From an uncultured Mycoplasmatota bacterium (GTDB lineage Bacteria > Bacillota_I > Bacilli_A > RF39 > UBA660): DNA of 22,956 nucleotides. Shown piece by piece: positions 14,957-22,936 of the stretch. The notes under the pieces were generated by a model, which saw nothing but the letters and a program-made list of their open reading frames with translations, was not told the DNA's origin and made no database searches. The first letter of the stretch is position 1; every line of letters starts with the position of its first letter. The stretch lies in contig URLV01000018.1 in the NCBI GenBank assembly GCA_900548725.1, positions 1-22,956 on the forward strand, written 5' to 3'. The position numbers were made by a program, and so were the translations under genes.

Positions 14957-16039
14957 ATGAAAAAAAATAATACAAAAGATGAAATTAAAATTCCTAAGAC
15001 TAAAAAGCAAAAATTGAAATTAAAACATAAAAAATTATTTATTGTTGTAGGAGTTTTGTTAGTACTTCTTATTTCTTTATTTATTTTCACAGGAAATAAA
15101 AAAGAAGATACTAAAAAACCTACGGTTAAGAAGCCGGTTAAAGAAAGTAGTATAAAGATTGTAAACCCTAATTCTACTAGTAGACCATTTGCAGTGATGA
15201 TAAATAATGTTGGCGTTGCTAGACCTTTACAAAGTGGATTACAAGATGCATATATTATGTATGAAATGATAGTTGAGGGTGGAATAACTCGTTATTTAGC
15301 TTTATTTATGGATACTAATACAGAGAGAATAGGTTCAATTAGAAGTGCAAGACATTATTATTTAGATTATGCACTTGAAAATGATGCAATATATGTACAT
15401 CATGGACAAAGTCCACAAGCACAAAGTGATTTTTCTAGTTTAGGGGTTGATAGAATTGTTGTTGATAATTCTAAAACTGGTTGGAGAGATAAAACGCTAG
15501 GAGTTGCAAGTGAACACACATTATTTACAAGTATAGAAAAATTAAATAATGGTATTGGAAATAAAAGAACAGAAAGAAATAAAGATTTATTATTAAATTA
15601 TAGTGCAGATGAAATTAGCTTAGATAAGATGGATGGTGCAGTAGTTGCTAATCATATAGTTATACCTTATTCAAATTATAGTACAACTTCATATAATTAT
15701 AATAGTGATGAAAAAGTTTATTATAGATTTGTAAATGATAAAGAACATGTTGATTATGTTACTAAGAAACAATATACTTTTAAAAATATAATTACTTATA
15801 AAGTAGAAAATTATACATTAGATGATGCTGAAGGAAAAGGACGTCAAGGTATAAATAATATTGGTAGTGGAGAAGGTTATTATATAACTGATGGATATGC
15901 AGAAAAAATTAATTGGAAAAAAGAATGTAGAGAATGTCAGACAGTATATACATATCAAGATGGTAAAGAAATAACTGTTAATGATGGAAATACATTTATA
16001 CAAATACAACCAAGCAATCAAAATTTAACTATAGAATAA
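14957..16039 (+). CDS. DUF3048 (YerB-like) membrane-anchored extracellular protein
   Basis: 360 aa from ATG 14957; a GTG at 14948 has no usable ribosome-binding site. A Lys-rich cytoplasmic head (1-26) leads to one membrane helix (~27-45), so the protein is anchored by a helix rather than by the lipobox seen in YerB of Bacillus. The first DUF3048 domain (~65-200) shows RPFAVMINNVGVARPLQSGL, YEMIVEGGITRYLALF and GSIRSARHYYLDYAL. The second (~215-355) shows YRF and GEGYYITDGYAEKINWKK, with a CREC cysteine pair in the loop (possible disulfide). Family function is unknown; an envelope role is likely. A small membrane-protein gene follows 10 nt downstream, and both share a terminator. Confidence 0.85.
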   Translation: MKKNNTKDEIKIPKTKKQKLKLKHKKLFIVVGVLLVLLISLFIFTGNKKEDTKKPTVKKPVKESSIKIVNPNSTSRPFAVMINNVGVARPLQSGLQDAYIMYEMIVEGGITRYLALFMDTNTERIGSIRSARHYYLDYALENDAIYVHHGQSPQAQSDFSSLGVDRIVVDNSKTGWRDKTLGVASEHTLFTSIEKLNNGIGNKRTERNKDLLLNYSADEISLDKMDGAVVANHIVIPYSNYSTTSYNYNSDEKVYYRFVNDKEHVDYVTKKQYTFKNIITYKVENYTLDDAEGKGRQGINNIGSGEGYYITDGYAEKINWKKECRECQTVYTYQDGKEITVNDGNTFIQIQPSNQNLTIE

Positions 16040-16049
16040 AGAGGATAAT

Positions 16050-16319
16050 ATGGAAAATATTTTACAAAATTATATGATTATTATTATAGTAGGTGCGTTT
16101 TTAATATTTTCTTTGATAGGATATTTGGTAGATTTAGTTAGAAATAATCGTAAAGAATTAGATGAGGTTGACATACCTAATATTAAACCTATAGAAGTAA
16201 AAAAGATAAAAGAAGTTCATCAAGATAAAGAAACTACTAGTGTTAATAATAATGAAATGAATACTAAGGATGATTTGTTAGAAAATTATAATGAAGATAA
16301 AAGTGTAAAAGAGGATTAA
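16050..16319 (+). CDS. Small single-pass membrane protein of unknown function
   Basis: 89 aa. ATG 16050 follows GAGGA. One membrane helix at ~8-27 (MIIIIVGAFLIFSLIGYLVDLV) is followed by a charged, Asn/Glu/Lys-rich cytoplasmic tail with low complexity and no motif I recognise. It is co-transcribed with the DUF3048 gene (10-nt gap) and ends in the terminator at 16307. A YerC-like or envelope-scaffold role would be guesswork. Confidence 0.75.
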   Translation: MENILQNYMIIIIVGAFLIFSLIGYLVDLVRNNRKELDEVDIPNIKPIEVKKIKEVHQDKETTSVNNNEMNTKDDLLENYNEDKSVKED

Positions 16320-16335
16320 ATAATCTTCTTTTTAT
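16307..16335 (+). terminator. Intrinsic terminator after the small membrane protein
   Basis: AAAAGAGGATTA (16307-16318), a 2-nt loop in strict pairing (likely a few more unpaired), TAATCTTCTTTT (16321-16332) with one G-U, then more T. It includes the TAA stop. Confidence 0.85.
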
Positions 16336-16354
16336 AGATTAAATAAAAATTATT

Positions 16355-16363
16355 TGATATAAT
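16355..16363 (+). promoter_or_regulatory. Extended -10 promoter of cdaA
   Basis: TG-A-TATAAT (16355-16363), 27 nt before the ATG; the -35 region is poor. Confidence 0.6.
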
Positions 16364-16390
16364 AGAATATATTATAAGGAGTGATAAAAA

Positions 16391-17203
16391 ATGACTTTTA
16401 CAGCAATATGGAATGTAGTTACTAAAATAATAGATATATGTTTAGTATGGATTATGTTTTATTTTATATTTAAAAATATAAAAAATAATGTAAAAATGGT
16501 GTTAATTTTTAAGGGTGTTTTGATAATTATTTTAATAAAAATATTAAGTAGTATATTAGATTTATATACGGTGGGTTTGTTGTTAGAATATGTGCTTTCT
16601 TGGGGACCTATAGCATTGATTGTTATATTTCAACCAGAAATTAGAAATGTTCTTGAAAGTATAGGACGTAGTCAACTTTTAGGAAGACATAAAGTATTAA
16701 CTGTTGATGAAAGAGAAAAAATAGTTTATGAAATAATGACAGCAATTGAATATTTGAAGAAAAATAGAATTGGAGCATTAATTGTTTTAGAAAGAAATAT
16801 GTCTTTACAAGAATATATAGAGCCTGCTAATAAGATATATTCTGACATAACAGCACCGTTATTGGATGCAATCTTCTTGCCTCCAAATCCATTACATGAT
16901 GGTGGAGTAATTATACAAGGAGATAGATTAACATGTGCTGGTGCAGTGTTTAAAACTAGTATGAATCCTAATGTTAATAAGAAGTTAGGCACTAGACATA
17001 GAGCTGCTCTTGGAGTAGCAGAAGAAACAGATGCTATAGCACTTGTAGTTAGTGAAGAAACTGGACGTATTTCGATAGCAGTAGATAATCATCTACATTA
17101 TAATTTAACATTAGAAGAATTTAAAATGAAATTACTTGATGAATTGAAACCAAAAAGAGATGTTTTCTATGATGCAGATGAGGAGGATGATATAAATGAG
17201 TAA
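16391..17203 (+). CDS. cdaA: Diadenylate cyclase CdaA (c-di-AMP synthase)
   Basis: 270 aa. Three N-terminal membrane helices (~10-28, 36-56, 60-80) precede a DisA_N/DAC catalytic domain (~100-245). Both catalytic signatures are intact: DGGVI (170-174) and GTRHRAA (200-206), followed by ALGVAEETDAIALVVSEETGRIS. It makes cyclic di-AMP from two ATP at the membrane. That messenger controls potassium transport and turgor and is usually essential in Bacillota. The gene overlaps cdaR by 8 nt, so the two are coupled. In most Bacillota glmM is third in this operon; here a terminator follows cdaR instead. Confidence 0.96.
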   Translation: MTFTAIWNVVTKIIDICLVWIMFYFIFKNIKNNVKMVLIFKGVLIIILIKILSSILDLYTVGLLLEYVLSWGPIALIVIFQPEIRNVLESIGRSQLLGRHKVLTVDEREKIVYEIMTAIEYLKKNRIGALIVLERNMSLQEYIEPANKIYSDITAPLLDAIFLPPNPLHDGGVIIQGDRLTCAGAVFKTSMNPNVNKKLGTRHRAALGVAEETDAIALVVSEETGRISIAVDNHLHYNLTLEEFKMKLLDELKPKRDVFYDADEEDDINE

Positions 17204-18557
17204 GATATTTAAACCATTTATTGCAATATTAAAATTTATATATAAAATATTAGATTCATTAATTGTTACTCCAATAAGTAAATTAATATATAGAATTGGG
17301 AAATTAGGAAAGAATAATAATGGTAAATTAGAAAAAATATTAAATAGACCTATTGTACTTTTGTATTTGTCATTATTTTGCGCATTACTTGTATTTTATT
17401 TAGTAGATAATAAAGTTATTTCATTGGTTGATAATGAGGCTGAAATTATTACTGATCAGAAAGTTAATGTAATATATAATGAAGAAAATTATGTTGTTGA
17501 AGGAGTTCCTGATACTGTTGATATAACATTAATAGGTTCTAAGAGTAATCTATATTTAGCAAAACAAATTGGTGATCATAAAGTAGTATTAGATTTAACT
17601 AATTATGAACCTGGTACTTATAAAGTTAAATTAAAATATAATCATTCTATGAATAATATAAGTTATAAATTAGATCCTTCAACTGTATCTATAAAGATTA
17701 GTGAAAAAGAAAGTGAAGTTTACAACTTATCATATGATTTAGTAAATGAAAATAAATTAGATAAGAAATTGAATATTAGTGGTGTTACATTAAATAAAAA
17801 TGATGTAATTGTTAAAGGTTCTAAAGAAACTTTAGCTACTATATCTAATGTTAAAGCATTGATAGATGTAGAAGCAGCTGGATTTACTAATAAAGGAGAA
17901 TATGATGTTGATTCTGTTAAATTAGTTGCTTATGATAATAATGGTAATAAAGTTAAGAATGTTGAAATGGTACCAAATAATATTACTGCTAAAGTTAAAG
18001 TTGATTCTTATTCTGTAGTGTTACCTGTTAAAGTTGTTACTTCTGGAAGCATTACTACAGGTTATGCACTTAATAGTATTAATTCAACAGTTAGCAAAGT
18101 TACTGTGTATGGTGATCAATCAGTATTAGATACATTAACATATATAGAAGCTCCTATAGATATAACTGGACTAAGTACTGATAAAACATTTAATGGTGTT
18201 ACTTTAACTAAACCTGCTGGTGTAAGATATATGAGTGATACAACAACGAGTGTTACTGTTACTTTGGCAGAGGAATCTAGCAAAGAATTCCCTGGTATAG
18301 TAATTGAATCTAGAAATTTAGCCGAAGGTTATACTGCATCTGCATTAACAGAAAGTGATAGAACAATAACAGTTATTGCTAAAGGAGTATCAACTGCATT
18401 AGAAAACTTAGATGTATCAAAAATCAAAGCATATATTGATTTATCTGGTTATACAGCTGGTACATATGAAGTTGAAGTAAAATTAGAAACAGATGATTCT
18501 AGGTTTACGTTGGTATCTACTAGTAGTAAGGTTAATATAAAAATTGCTAAAAAGTAG
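17196..18557 (+). CDS. cdaR: CdaR (YbbR-domain) regulator of diadenylate cyclase
   Basis: 453 aa. A short cytoplasmic segment leads to one membrane helix (~52-70), then an extracellular part with about four YbbR repeats (roughly 85-170, 172-258, 262-348, 360-452). Recurring pieces include GVPDTVDITLIGSKSNL, LDLTNYEPGTYKVKLKY, VTVYGDQSVLDTL, and YIDLSGYTAGTYEVEVKL. YbbR/CdaR proteins bind CdaA in the membrane and tune c-di-AMP output. The start ATG lies within the last codons of cdaA. The third and fourth repeats are Thr/Ala-rich with more GC than the first half, which probably reflects composition of beta strands and not transfer. Confidence 0.93.
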   Translation: MSKIFKPFIAILKFIYKILDSLIVTPISKLIYRIGKLGKNNNGKLEKILNRPIVLLYLSLFCALLVFYLVDNKVISLVDNEAEIITDQKVNVIYNEENYVVEGVPDTVDITLIGSKSNLYLAKQIGDHKVVLDLTNYEPGTYKVKLKYNHSMNNISYKLDPSTVSIKISEKESEVYNLSYDLVNENKLDKKLNISGVTLNKNDVIVKGSKETLATISNVKALIDVEAAGFTNKGEYDVDSVKLVAYDNNGNKVKNVEMVPNNITAKVKVDSYSVVLPVKVVTSGSITTGYALNSINSTVSKVTVYGDQSVLDTLTYIEAPIDITGLSTDKTFNGVTLTKPAGVRYMSDTTTSVTVTLAEESSKEFPGIVIESRNLAEGYTASALTESDRTITVIAKGVSTALENLDVSKIKAYIDLSGYTAGTYEVEVKLETDDSRFTLVSTSSKVNIKIAKK

Positions 18558-18579
18558 TTTTAAATACTACTTTTTTTTT
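18549..18579 (+). terminator. Intrinsic terminator of cdaA-cdaR
   Basis: AAAAAGTAGT (18549-18558), a 7-nt loop, ACTACTTTTT (18566-18575), then T to 18579. The stem contains the TAG stop. It separates cdaR from the downstream unit. Confidence 0.9.
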
Positions 18580-18587
18580 GTTATATA

Positions 18588-18596
18588 TGATAAAAT
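18588..18596 (+). promoter_or_regulatory. Extended -10 promoter of the pilin-like gene
   Basis: TG-A-TAAAAT (18588-18596), 20 nt before the ATG. The transcript would start only about 14 nt before the coding sequence. The same terminator-then-TGATAAAAT arrangement appears after the HerA-like gene (3319-3327). Confidence 0.45.
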
Positions 18597-18616
18597 TACA
18601 ATAGGAGCTTGATATT

Positions 18617-19069
18617 ATGAATAAAGGTTTTACATTGGTAGAGTTAATTGCTGTAGTAACTATACTTAGTTTAATTGCTATTATTACGACTCCAGCATAT
18701 GATAGTATTAGTAATAATATAAAAACTAGAAATTATGAATCTAAGAAAAGTACTATTAAAGCGCATACGTTGAGTTATGTAGAAAAGTATTTAAAAAATG
18801 AAGCGTATGATGGAACTAGTACTGGAACAAAATCTAAAACTTTATGTTTTTCTGTTAATTATTTAATTAGAAATGGAATTATATCAAGTGATAGTGAGAC
18901 TGATGAATATATAGAAAATAATGTTACTGGTGAAAAATATAGAAAAGATAAAAAATTTATTAATATTTATTATGAAACAGGAAAATTAAAATTAGTTGGT
19001 CTTGTTGAAGGTGATGATGGTTTTGAAAAGAATTGTAATGATACAGATAAATATATAAAGTATGAATAG
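18617..19069 (+). CDS. Type IV pilin/pseudopilin-like protein with N-terminal methylation motif
   Basis: 150 aa. The N-terminus is a textbook class III signal: KG|FTLVELIAVVTILSLIAII, with cleavage after G4, F5 to be methylated and the conserved Glu at position 5 of the mature protein (E9). A hydrophobic helix and a soluble domain follow. Two cysteines (C77, C140) could form a disulfide, as in many pilins. No prepilin peptidase, pilus ATPase or comG gene lies in the window, so this is an orphan pilin gene. ATG 18617 follows GGAG. gpmI starts 14 nt after the stop, so it appears to lead the transcript carrying gpmI and the phosphohexomutase. Confidence 0.85.
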   Translation: MNKGFTLVELIAVVTILSLIAIITTPAYDSISNNIKTRNYESKKSTIKAHTLSYVEKYLKNEAYDGTSTGTKSKTLCFSVNYLIRNGIISSDSETDEYIENNVTGEKYRKDKKFINIYYETGKLKLVGLVEGDDGFEKNCNDTDKYIKYE

Positions 19070-19083
19070 AGGATTGATAAATA

Positions 19084-20598
19084 ATGAAGAAAACAATTTT
19101 ATTAATAATGGATGGTTTTGGTTATAGGGAAGAACCACATGGTAATGCAATAATTGATGCACATATGGAGACTTTTACTAATCTTTGGAATAAATATCCA
19201 CATAGTATATTAGAAGCAAGTGGTAGTTATGTTGGACTTCCTGATGGACAGTTTGGAAATAGTGAAGTTTGTCATACTGCTATTGGCATAGGTAAGAAAG
19301 TTAAACAAGACATTACTATTATTAATGAAATGGTAGATAATGGAAAAATAAAAGAAAATGAAGATTTAATAAATTTAGTTAATCATGTAATTGATAATGA
19401 TACAACACTGCATTTAATGGGATTACTTAGTGATGGCGGAGTTCATAGTGATATTAATTATATGAAAAAATTGATACCAGAGTTAAAAAGTATGGGTGTT
19501 AAAAAAATTATTTTTCATGCTATAACTGATGGTAGAGATACCGATAGTATGTGTGCTTTAAAATATATTGATGAAATGAATGAAGTTTTAAGTGTTAATA
19601 ATATTGGTCATATTGGAACTGTTTGTGGTAGATTTTATGCTATGGATAGAGATAATAAATGGGAAAGAACTAGAGTCTATACTGACTTATTAATAAATGG
19701 TAAAGGACTTAAAATATTAGATACTAACGTAGCAGTTAAGAATTGTTATAAAAGAGGATTAACTGATGAATTTTTGCCTCCACTTATATTAAATCCTGAA
19801 TTTAAAATTAATGAACATGATGGATTACTTTGGCTTAATTTTAGAAGTGATAGAGCAAGACAAATACTTAAAAGCTTAACAGATGTTGGTTTTAATGAAT
19901 ATCCTATTGGTCATGTTAATAATTTAAGAGTACTAACTATGTTTGAAGTACCTGATGTTATAGCACCTCATATATTTAAAAAAGATTTAACAAATATGTA
20001 TAGTATTGGAAGATATTTTAGTGATTTAGGTATGACACAAGCAAGAGTTGCTGAAACAGAAAAATATGCACATGTAACTTATTTCTTTAATGGTGGAATA
20101 GAAGATAAAATAAAGGGGTGTGATAACTTTAAGATACCTAGTCCTAAAGTTGCAACATATGATTTAAAACCTGAAATGAGTATTGTTGATGTTACAAAAC
20201 AGGTTTTAAAATGTATAGATAAGGATTATGATTTTATATTAGTTAATTTTGCAAATCCTGATATGGTTGGACATACTGGAAATTATGAGGCTGCTGTAAA
20301 GTGTTTAAAGTATGTAGATGAAGCTTTGAAAACAATTTATGAAAAAGCAATGGATAATTTTTATGATATGATGATTACTAGTGATCATGGTAATATTGAT
20401 ACAATGATTGATTCTCATGGAGTTCCGGTAACTACTCATTCAATGAGTCCTGTTCCATTTATATTTTGTAATGAAAACTTTTCACTAAAAGAATATGGTG
20501 ATATAACTATGATAGCACCTACGTTACTAAAATTTATGGATATTAAAATACCTGATACGATGAAAGATACTCCATTATTGTTTAAGAGGGAGGATTAA
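19084..20598 (+). CDS. gpmI: 2,3-bisphosphoglycerate-independent phosphoglycerate mutase
   Basis: 504 aa, normal length (~510). It converts 3- to 2-phosphoglycerate in glycolysis using two metal ions and a phosphoserine intermediate. Landmarks: MDGFG at 9-13 (metal), active-site serine S60 in GNSEVCH, ITDGRDT, CGRFYAMDRDNKWERT, FRSDRARQI, NFANPDMVGHTGN, TSDHGN and THSMSPVPFI. The Ser loop reads GNSEVCHTAIGIGKKVKQ, where the family usually has GNSEVGHxxIGAGRxVxQ; the Cys, Thr and Lys-Lys are unusual, but catalytic and metal residues are kept. It follows the pilin-like gene by 14 nt and is coupled to the next gene (stop to start, one base). Confidence 0.95.
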   Translation: MKKTILLIMDGFGYREEPHGNAIIDAHMETFTNLWNKYPHSILEASGSYVGLPDGQFGNSEVCHTAIGIGKKVKQDITIINEMVDNGKIKENEDLINLVNHVIDNDTTLHLMGLLSDGGVHSDINYMKKLIPELKSMGVKKIIFHAITDGRDTDSMCALKYIDEMNEVLSVNNIGHIGTVCGRFYAMDRDNKWERTRVYTDLLINGKGLKILDTNVAVKNCYKRGLTDEFLPPLILNPEFKINEHDGLLWLNFRSDRARQILKSLTDVGFNEYPIGHVNNLRVLTMFEVPDVIAPHIFKKDLTNMYSIGRYFSDLGMTQARVAETEKYAHVTYFFNGGIEDKIKGCDNFKIPSPKVATYDLKPEMSIVDVTKQVLKCIDKDYDFILVNFANPDMVGHTGNYEAAVKCLKYVDEALKTIYEKAMDNFYDMMITSDHGNIDTMIDSHGVPVTTHSMSPVPFIFCNENFSLKEYGDITMIAPTLLKFMDIKIPDTMKDTPLLFKRED

Positions 20599-20599
20599 A

Positions 20600-21958
20600 G
20601 TGATAGATTCTAGTATATTAAGAGAAAATGATATTAGGGGAGTGTATGGTAAGACTATAACTGTTGAACTTGCTTTATTAGTTGGTAAAGCTTTTGGTAC
20701 TTATTTGATTAATAAAAATAGAACTGCTTGTATTGTAGGATATGACAATAGAATTGGTGGAGATAAATTAGTTGAAAAACTAATGGAAGGATTAAGAAGC
20801 ACTGGAGTAGATGTTATTTTTGTAGGAATGGTTACTACACCTTTATTAAATTATTCTACAATATTACTTAAAAACGAGGCTGGTATAATTGTTACTGCTA
20901 GTCACAATCCTGCTGGTGAAAATGGTTTTAAATTATTTGGAGATAAATTTTTACATTTAAAACATGAAGAATTAGAAAAAGTTTATGAGCTTATTAAAAA
21001 TGAAAAATTTAGTGTTGGGACTGGTAATATAAAATATATTGATACTTCTAAAGAATATATTAAGATGATGAGTAATTGTGTTAATAAAGGAAATAGATTA
21101 TTACGTGTTGCAATAGATTGTGGTAATGGAACAACATCATTATTCATTAAAAATATAATTAAAGAATATAAGAATATTGAACCAATATATATTAATGCAA
21201 CTAGTGATGGAAGTTTTCCTGTTCATAATCCGGATCCTAATAATGATAAAAATTTAGTAGAATTAAAGAAAGTTGTTGTTAGTGAAAAATGTGATTTTGG
21301 TGCGGCTTATGATGGTGATGGAGATAGAATTGGAATAGTTGATAATTTAGGAAATACTATTGAAAGTGATAAACTTATTGCAATATTTGCTAGAAACATA
21401 ATTCCTAATACGTTTAATAAAAGAGTTTTAATGGATGTTAAGTGTTCTAATGCTCTTAAATTAGATATTGAGAATATTGGTGCAGAACCTATAATGGTAA
21501 AAAACGGAAGTGCCTATATAGAGACTGTGATGAACGAAAGAGATGTATTAATTGGTGGAGAATATTCAGGACATATATTCTTTAGAGATAAACATTATGG
21601 ATACGATGATGGTATATACTGTAGTTTAAGATTTTTTGAGTTAATTTCAAATACTCAAAAAAAATCTAGTGAATTACTAGATGGTTATAAACATTATTTT
21701 AATACTCCTGAAATTAGGGTTAGAACAACTGACGATAAAAAATGGAGTATTATAGAGAAAGTTAAAGAATATGTTAAAAGTAAGAATTATGAATATATAG
21801 ATATTGACGGTGTAAGAGTTGTATTTCCTGATGGATGGGCTCTTCTTAGATGTAGTAATACAGAACCTAGTATAACAATGAGATTTGAAGCAGAGACTAA
21901 CGAAAGATTAGAAGAAATAAAATCAGAATTTACAAATTTACTTAACACATTATTGTAA
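20600..21958 (+). CDS. Phosphomannomutase/phosphoglucomutase-type alpha-D-phosphohexomutase
   Basis: 452 aa, GTG start one base after the gpmI stop, with GGGAGGA upstream inside gpmI. The N-terminus SSILRENDIRGVYGKTIT is typical of the PMM/PGM (AlgC/ManB) branch, not of GlmM. Active-site S101 lies in TASHNP (99-104), the Mg loop is DGDGDR (238-243), and the sugar-binding loop is GGEYSGH (319-325). The C-terminal phosphate loop is RCSNTEPSITMRFE. It interconverts hexose 1- and 6-phosphates for envelope sugars. GlmM is absent from its usual place after cdaR, so this enzyme might cover glucosamine-phosphate, but the family of its N-terminus argues for mannose/glucose. Its exact substrate is unsettled. 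Confidence 0.9.
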   Translation: MIDSSILRENDIRGVYGKTITVELALLVGKAFGTYLINKNRTACIVGYDNRIGGDKLVEKLMEGLRSTGVDVIFVGMVTTPLLNYSTILLKNEAGIIVTASHNPAGENGFKLFGDKFLHLKHEELEKVYELIKNEKFSVGTGNIKYIDTSKEYIKMMSNCVNKGNRLLRVAIDCGNGTTSLFIKNIIKEYKNIEPIYINATSDGSFPVHNPDPNNDKNLVELKKVVVSEKCDFGAAYDGDGDRIGIVDNLGNTIESDKLIAIFARNIIPNTFNKRVLMDVKCSNALKLDIENIGAEPIMVKNGSAYIETVMNERDVLIGGEYSGHIFFRDKHYGYDDGIYCSLRFFELISNTQKKSSELLDGYKHYFNTPEIRVRTTDDKKWSIIEKVKEYVKSKNYEYIDIDGVRVVFPDGWALLRCSNTEPSITMRFEAETNERLEEIKSEFTNLLNTLL

Positions 21959-21960
21959 AC

Positions 21961-21990
21961 AAAAGGAAATAATTATTTATTTTCTTTTAT
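21961..21990 (+). terminator. Candidate weak terminator of the gpmI operon
   Basis: AAAAGGAAATAA (21961-21972) pairs with TTATTTTCTTTT (21977-21988, one G-U) across TTAT. It is A/T-rich and lacks a long T-run beyond the stem. It lies just before the 6S RNA promoter. Confidence 0.5.
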
Positions 21991-21994
21991 TATG

Positions 21995-22003
21995 TGATAT
22001 AAT
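21995..22003 (+). promoter_or_regulatory. Extended -10 promoter of the 6S RNA
   Basis: TG-A-TATAAT (21995-22003) is placed to start transcription near 22010, the first base of the RNA closing stem. No clear -35; the preceding hairpin occupies that zone. Confidence 0.65.
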
Positions 22004-22009
22004 TAAAAT

Positions 22010-22177
22010 ACCTAGAGGATTGGTATACTTCATAAAACCGACTAAAGTGTGATATAGGGAGTTTGATTAATATGTGGTGTTGAATGCTAGACCATTAAGT
22101 GAACTAGAATCCTAAAGCATATTATGGGACACCCACCTAGCGAGAGCGGGTTTTTATCACTTATACTGATTTCTGGG
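22010..22177 (+). ncRNA. ssrS: 6S RNA (RNA polymerase-binding regulatory RNA)
   Basis: About 168 nt without an ORF. The ends form a long closing stem: 22011-22027 pairs with 22162-22177 in 16 base pairs with one bulged G, as in the rod-like 6S fold. A GGGACACCCACCT segment and a following GGG-containing arm (22126-22151) resemble the 3' half of Bacillota 6S RNAs as I remember them. The gene lies directly before tcdA, as B. subtilis bsrA lies beside yrvM (tcdA). 6S RNA imitates an open promoter and holds sigma-A RNA polymerase. The 3' stem is followed by TTTTTATTTTGG, so it may end in a weak terminator or be cut from a transcript running into tcdA. Confidence 0.75.
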
Positions 22178-22197
22178 TTTTTATTTTGGAGGTAAAT

Positions 22198-22869
22198 ATG
22201 TTTGATAGAGTTATTAGTTTGATTGGAAATGATAAATTTGTTAATTTACAAAATACAAAAGTATTAATTGTTGGATGTGGTGGCGTTGGTGGTTATGCTT
22301 TTGAAACTTTAGTTAGAAGTGGTATTGGTAATATTGATTTAATAGATTTTGATGATATTGATGTTAGCAATTTAAATAGACAAGTAATTACTAGTCAATC
22401 TAACATTGGATTGTCTAAAGTAGAAGAAGCAAAAAAGAGAGCATTATTAATAAATCCTAATTTAAATATTAATACATATAAAATGTTTTTAGATGATAGT
22501 AATATAGATAAAATCTTAAATAATAATTATGATTATATAATAGATGCATGTGATTCTGTTAATACAAAAATAGAATTAATGAAAAAAAGTGTTACAGGTA
22601 AATTTAAATTAATTTCTTCTATGGGTACTGCAAAAAAAATGAATCCAACTAAACTTTCTATTACAACATTAGATAAAACTAATTATGATCCACTTGCGAA
22701 AGTTTTAAGAAAAAAAATAAAAGATTTAAAAATAAATAAAAAAATGTATGTTGTTTCTAGTGATGAAGCCGCTATTAAATGTGATGTATTAGGTAGTTTT
22801 ATGATGGTTCCAGCAAGTGCTGGAATATTATGTGCCAAATTTGTTATAGACGATGTTTTAAAAAAGTAA
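22198..22869 (+). CDS. tcdA: tRNA threonylcarbamoyladenosine dehydratase TcdA (ThiF/E1-like)
   Basis: 223 aa from ATG 22198, with GGAGGT at 22188-22193. An in-frame TTG at 22186 overlaps that ribosome-binding site and is rejected. A Rossmann ATP-binding fold shows VLIVGCGGVGG (22-32), IDLIDFDDIDVSNLNRQ (the E1-like arginine is R61) and DYIIDACDSVNTK. The C-terminus SFMMVPASAGILCAKFVID is characteristic of TcdA/CsdL. The enzyme uses ATP to cyclise t6A to ct6A at position 37 of ANN-decoding tRNAs. It is shorter than E. coli TcdA (~268 aa), with the loss in the C-terminal part. Its start lies 20 nt after the 6S RNA, so it probably depends on read-through or processing. Confidence 0.93.
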   Translation: MFDRVISLIGNDKFVNLQNTKVLIVGCGGVGGYAFETLVRSGIGNIDLIDFDDIDVSNLNRQVITSQSNIGLSKVEEAKKRALLINPNLNINTYKMFLDDSNIDKILNNNYDYIIDACDSVNTKIELMKKSVTGKFKLISSMGTAKKMNPTKLSITTLDKTNYDPLAKVLRKKIKDLKINKKMYVVSSDEAAIKCDVLGSFMMVPASAGILCAKFVIDDVLKK

Positions 22870-22898
22870 TTATTAGAGACTTTATTCGACAAAATATT

Positions 22899-22936
22899 TA
22901 AATGTTCTGGTGTAGTATATATAACCAGAACATTTA
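22899..22936. terminator. Large hairpin after tcdA, candidate terminator
   Basis: A perfect 12-bp inverted repeat: TAAATGTTCTGG (22899-22910), a 14-nt loop, CCAGAACATTTA (22925-22936). Flanking tracts are only moderately T-rich (TTGTTTATG), so it may be bidirectional or weak. It lies 30 nt after the tcdA stop; nothing can be identified between it and the window end. Confidence 0.6.
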
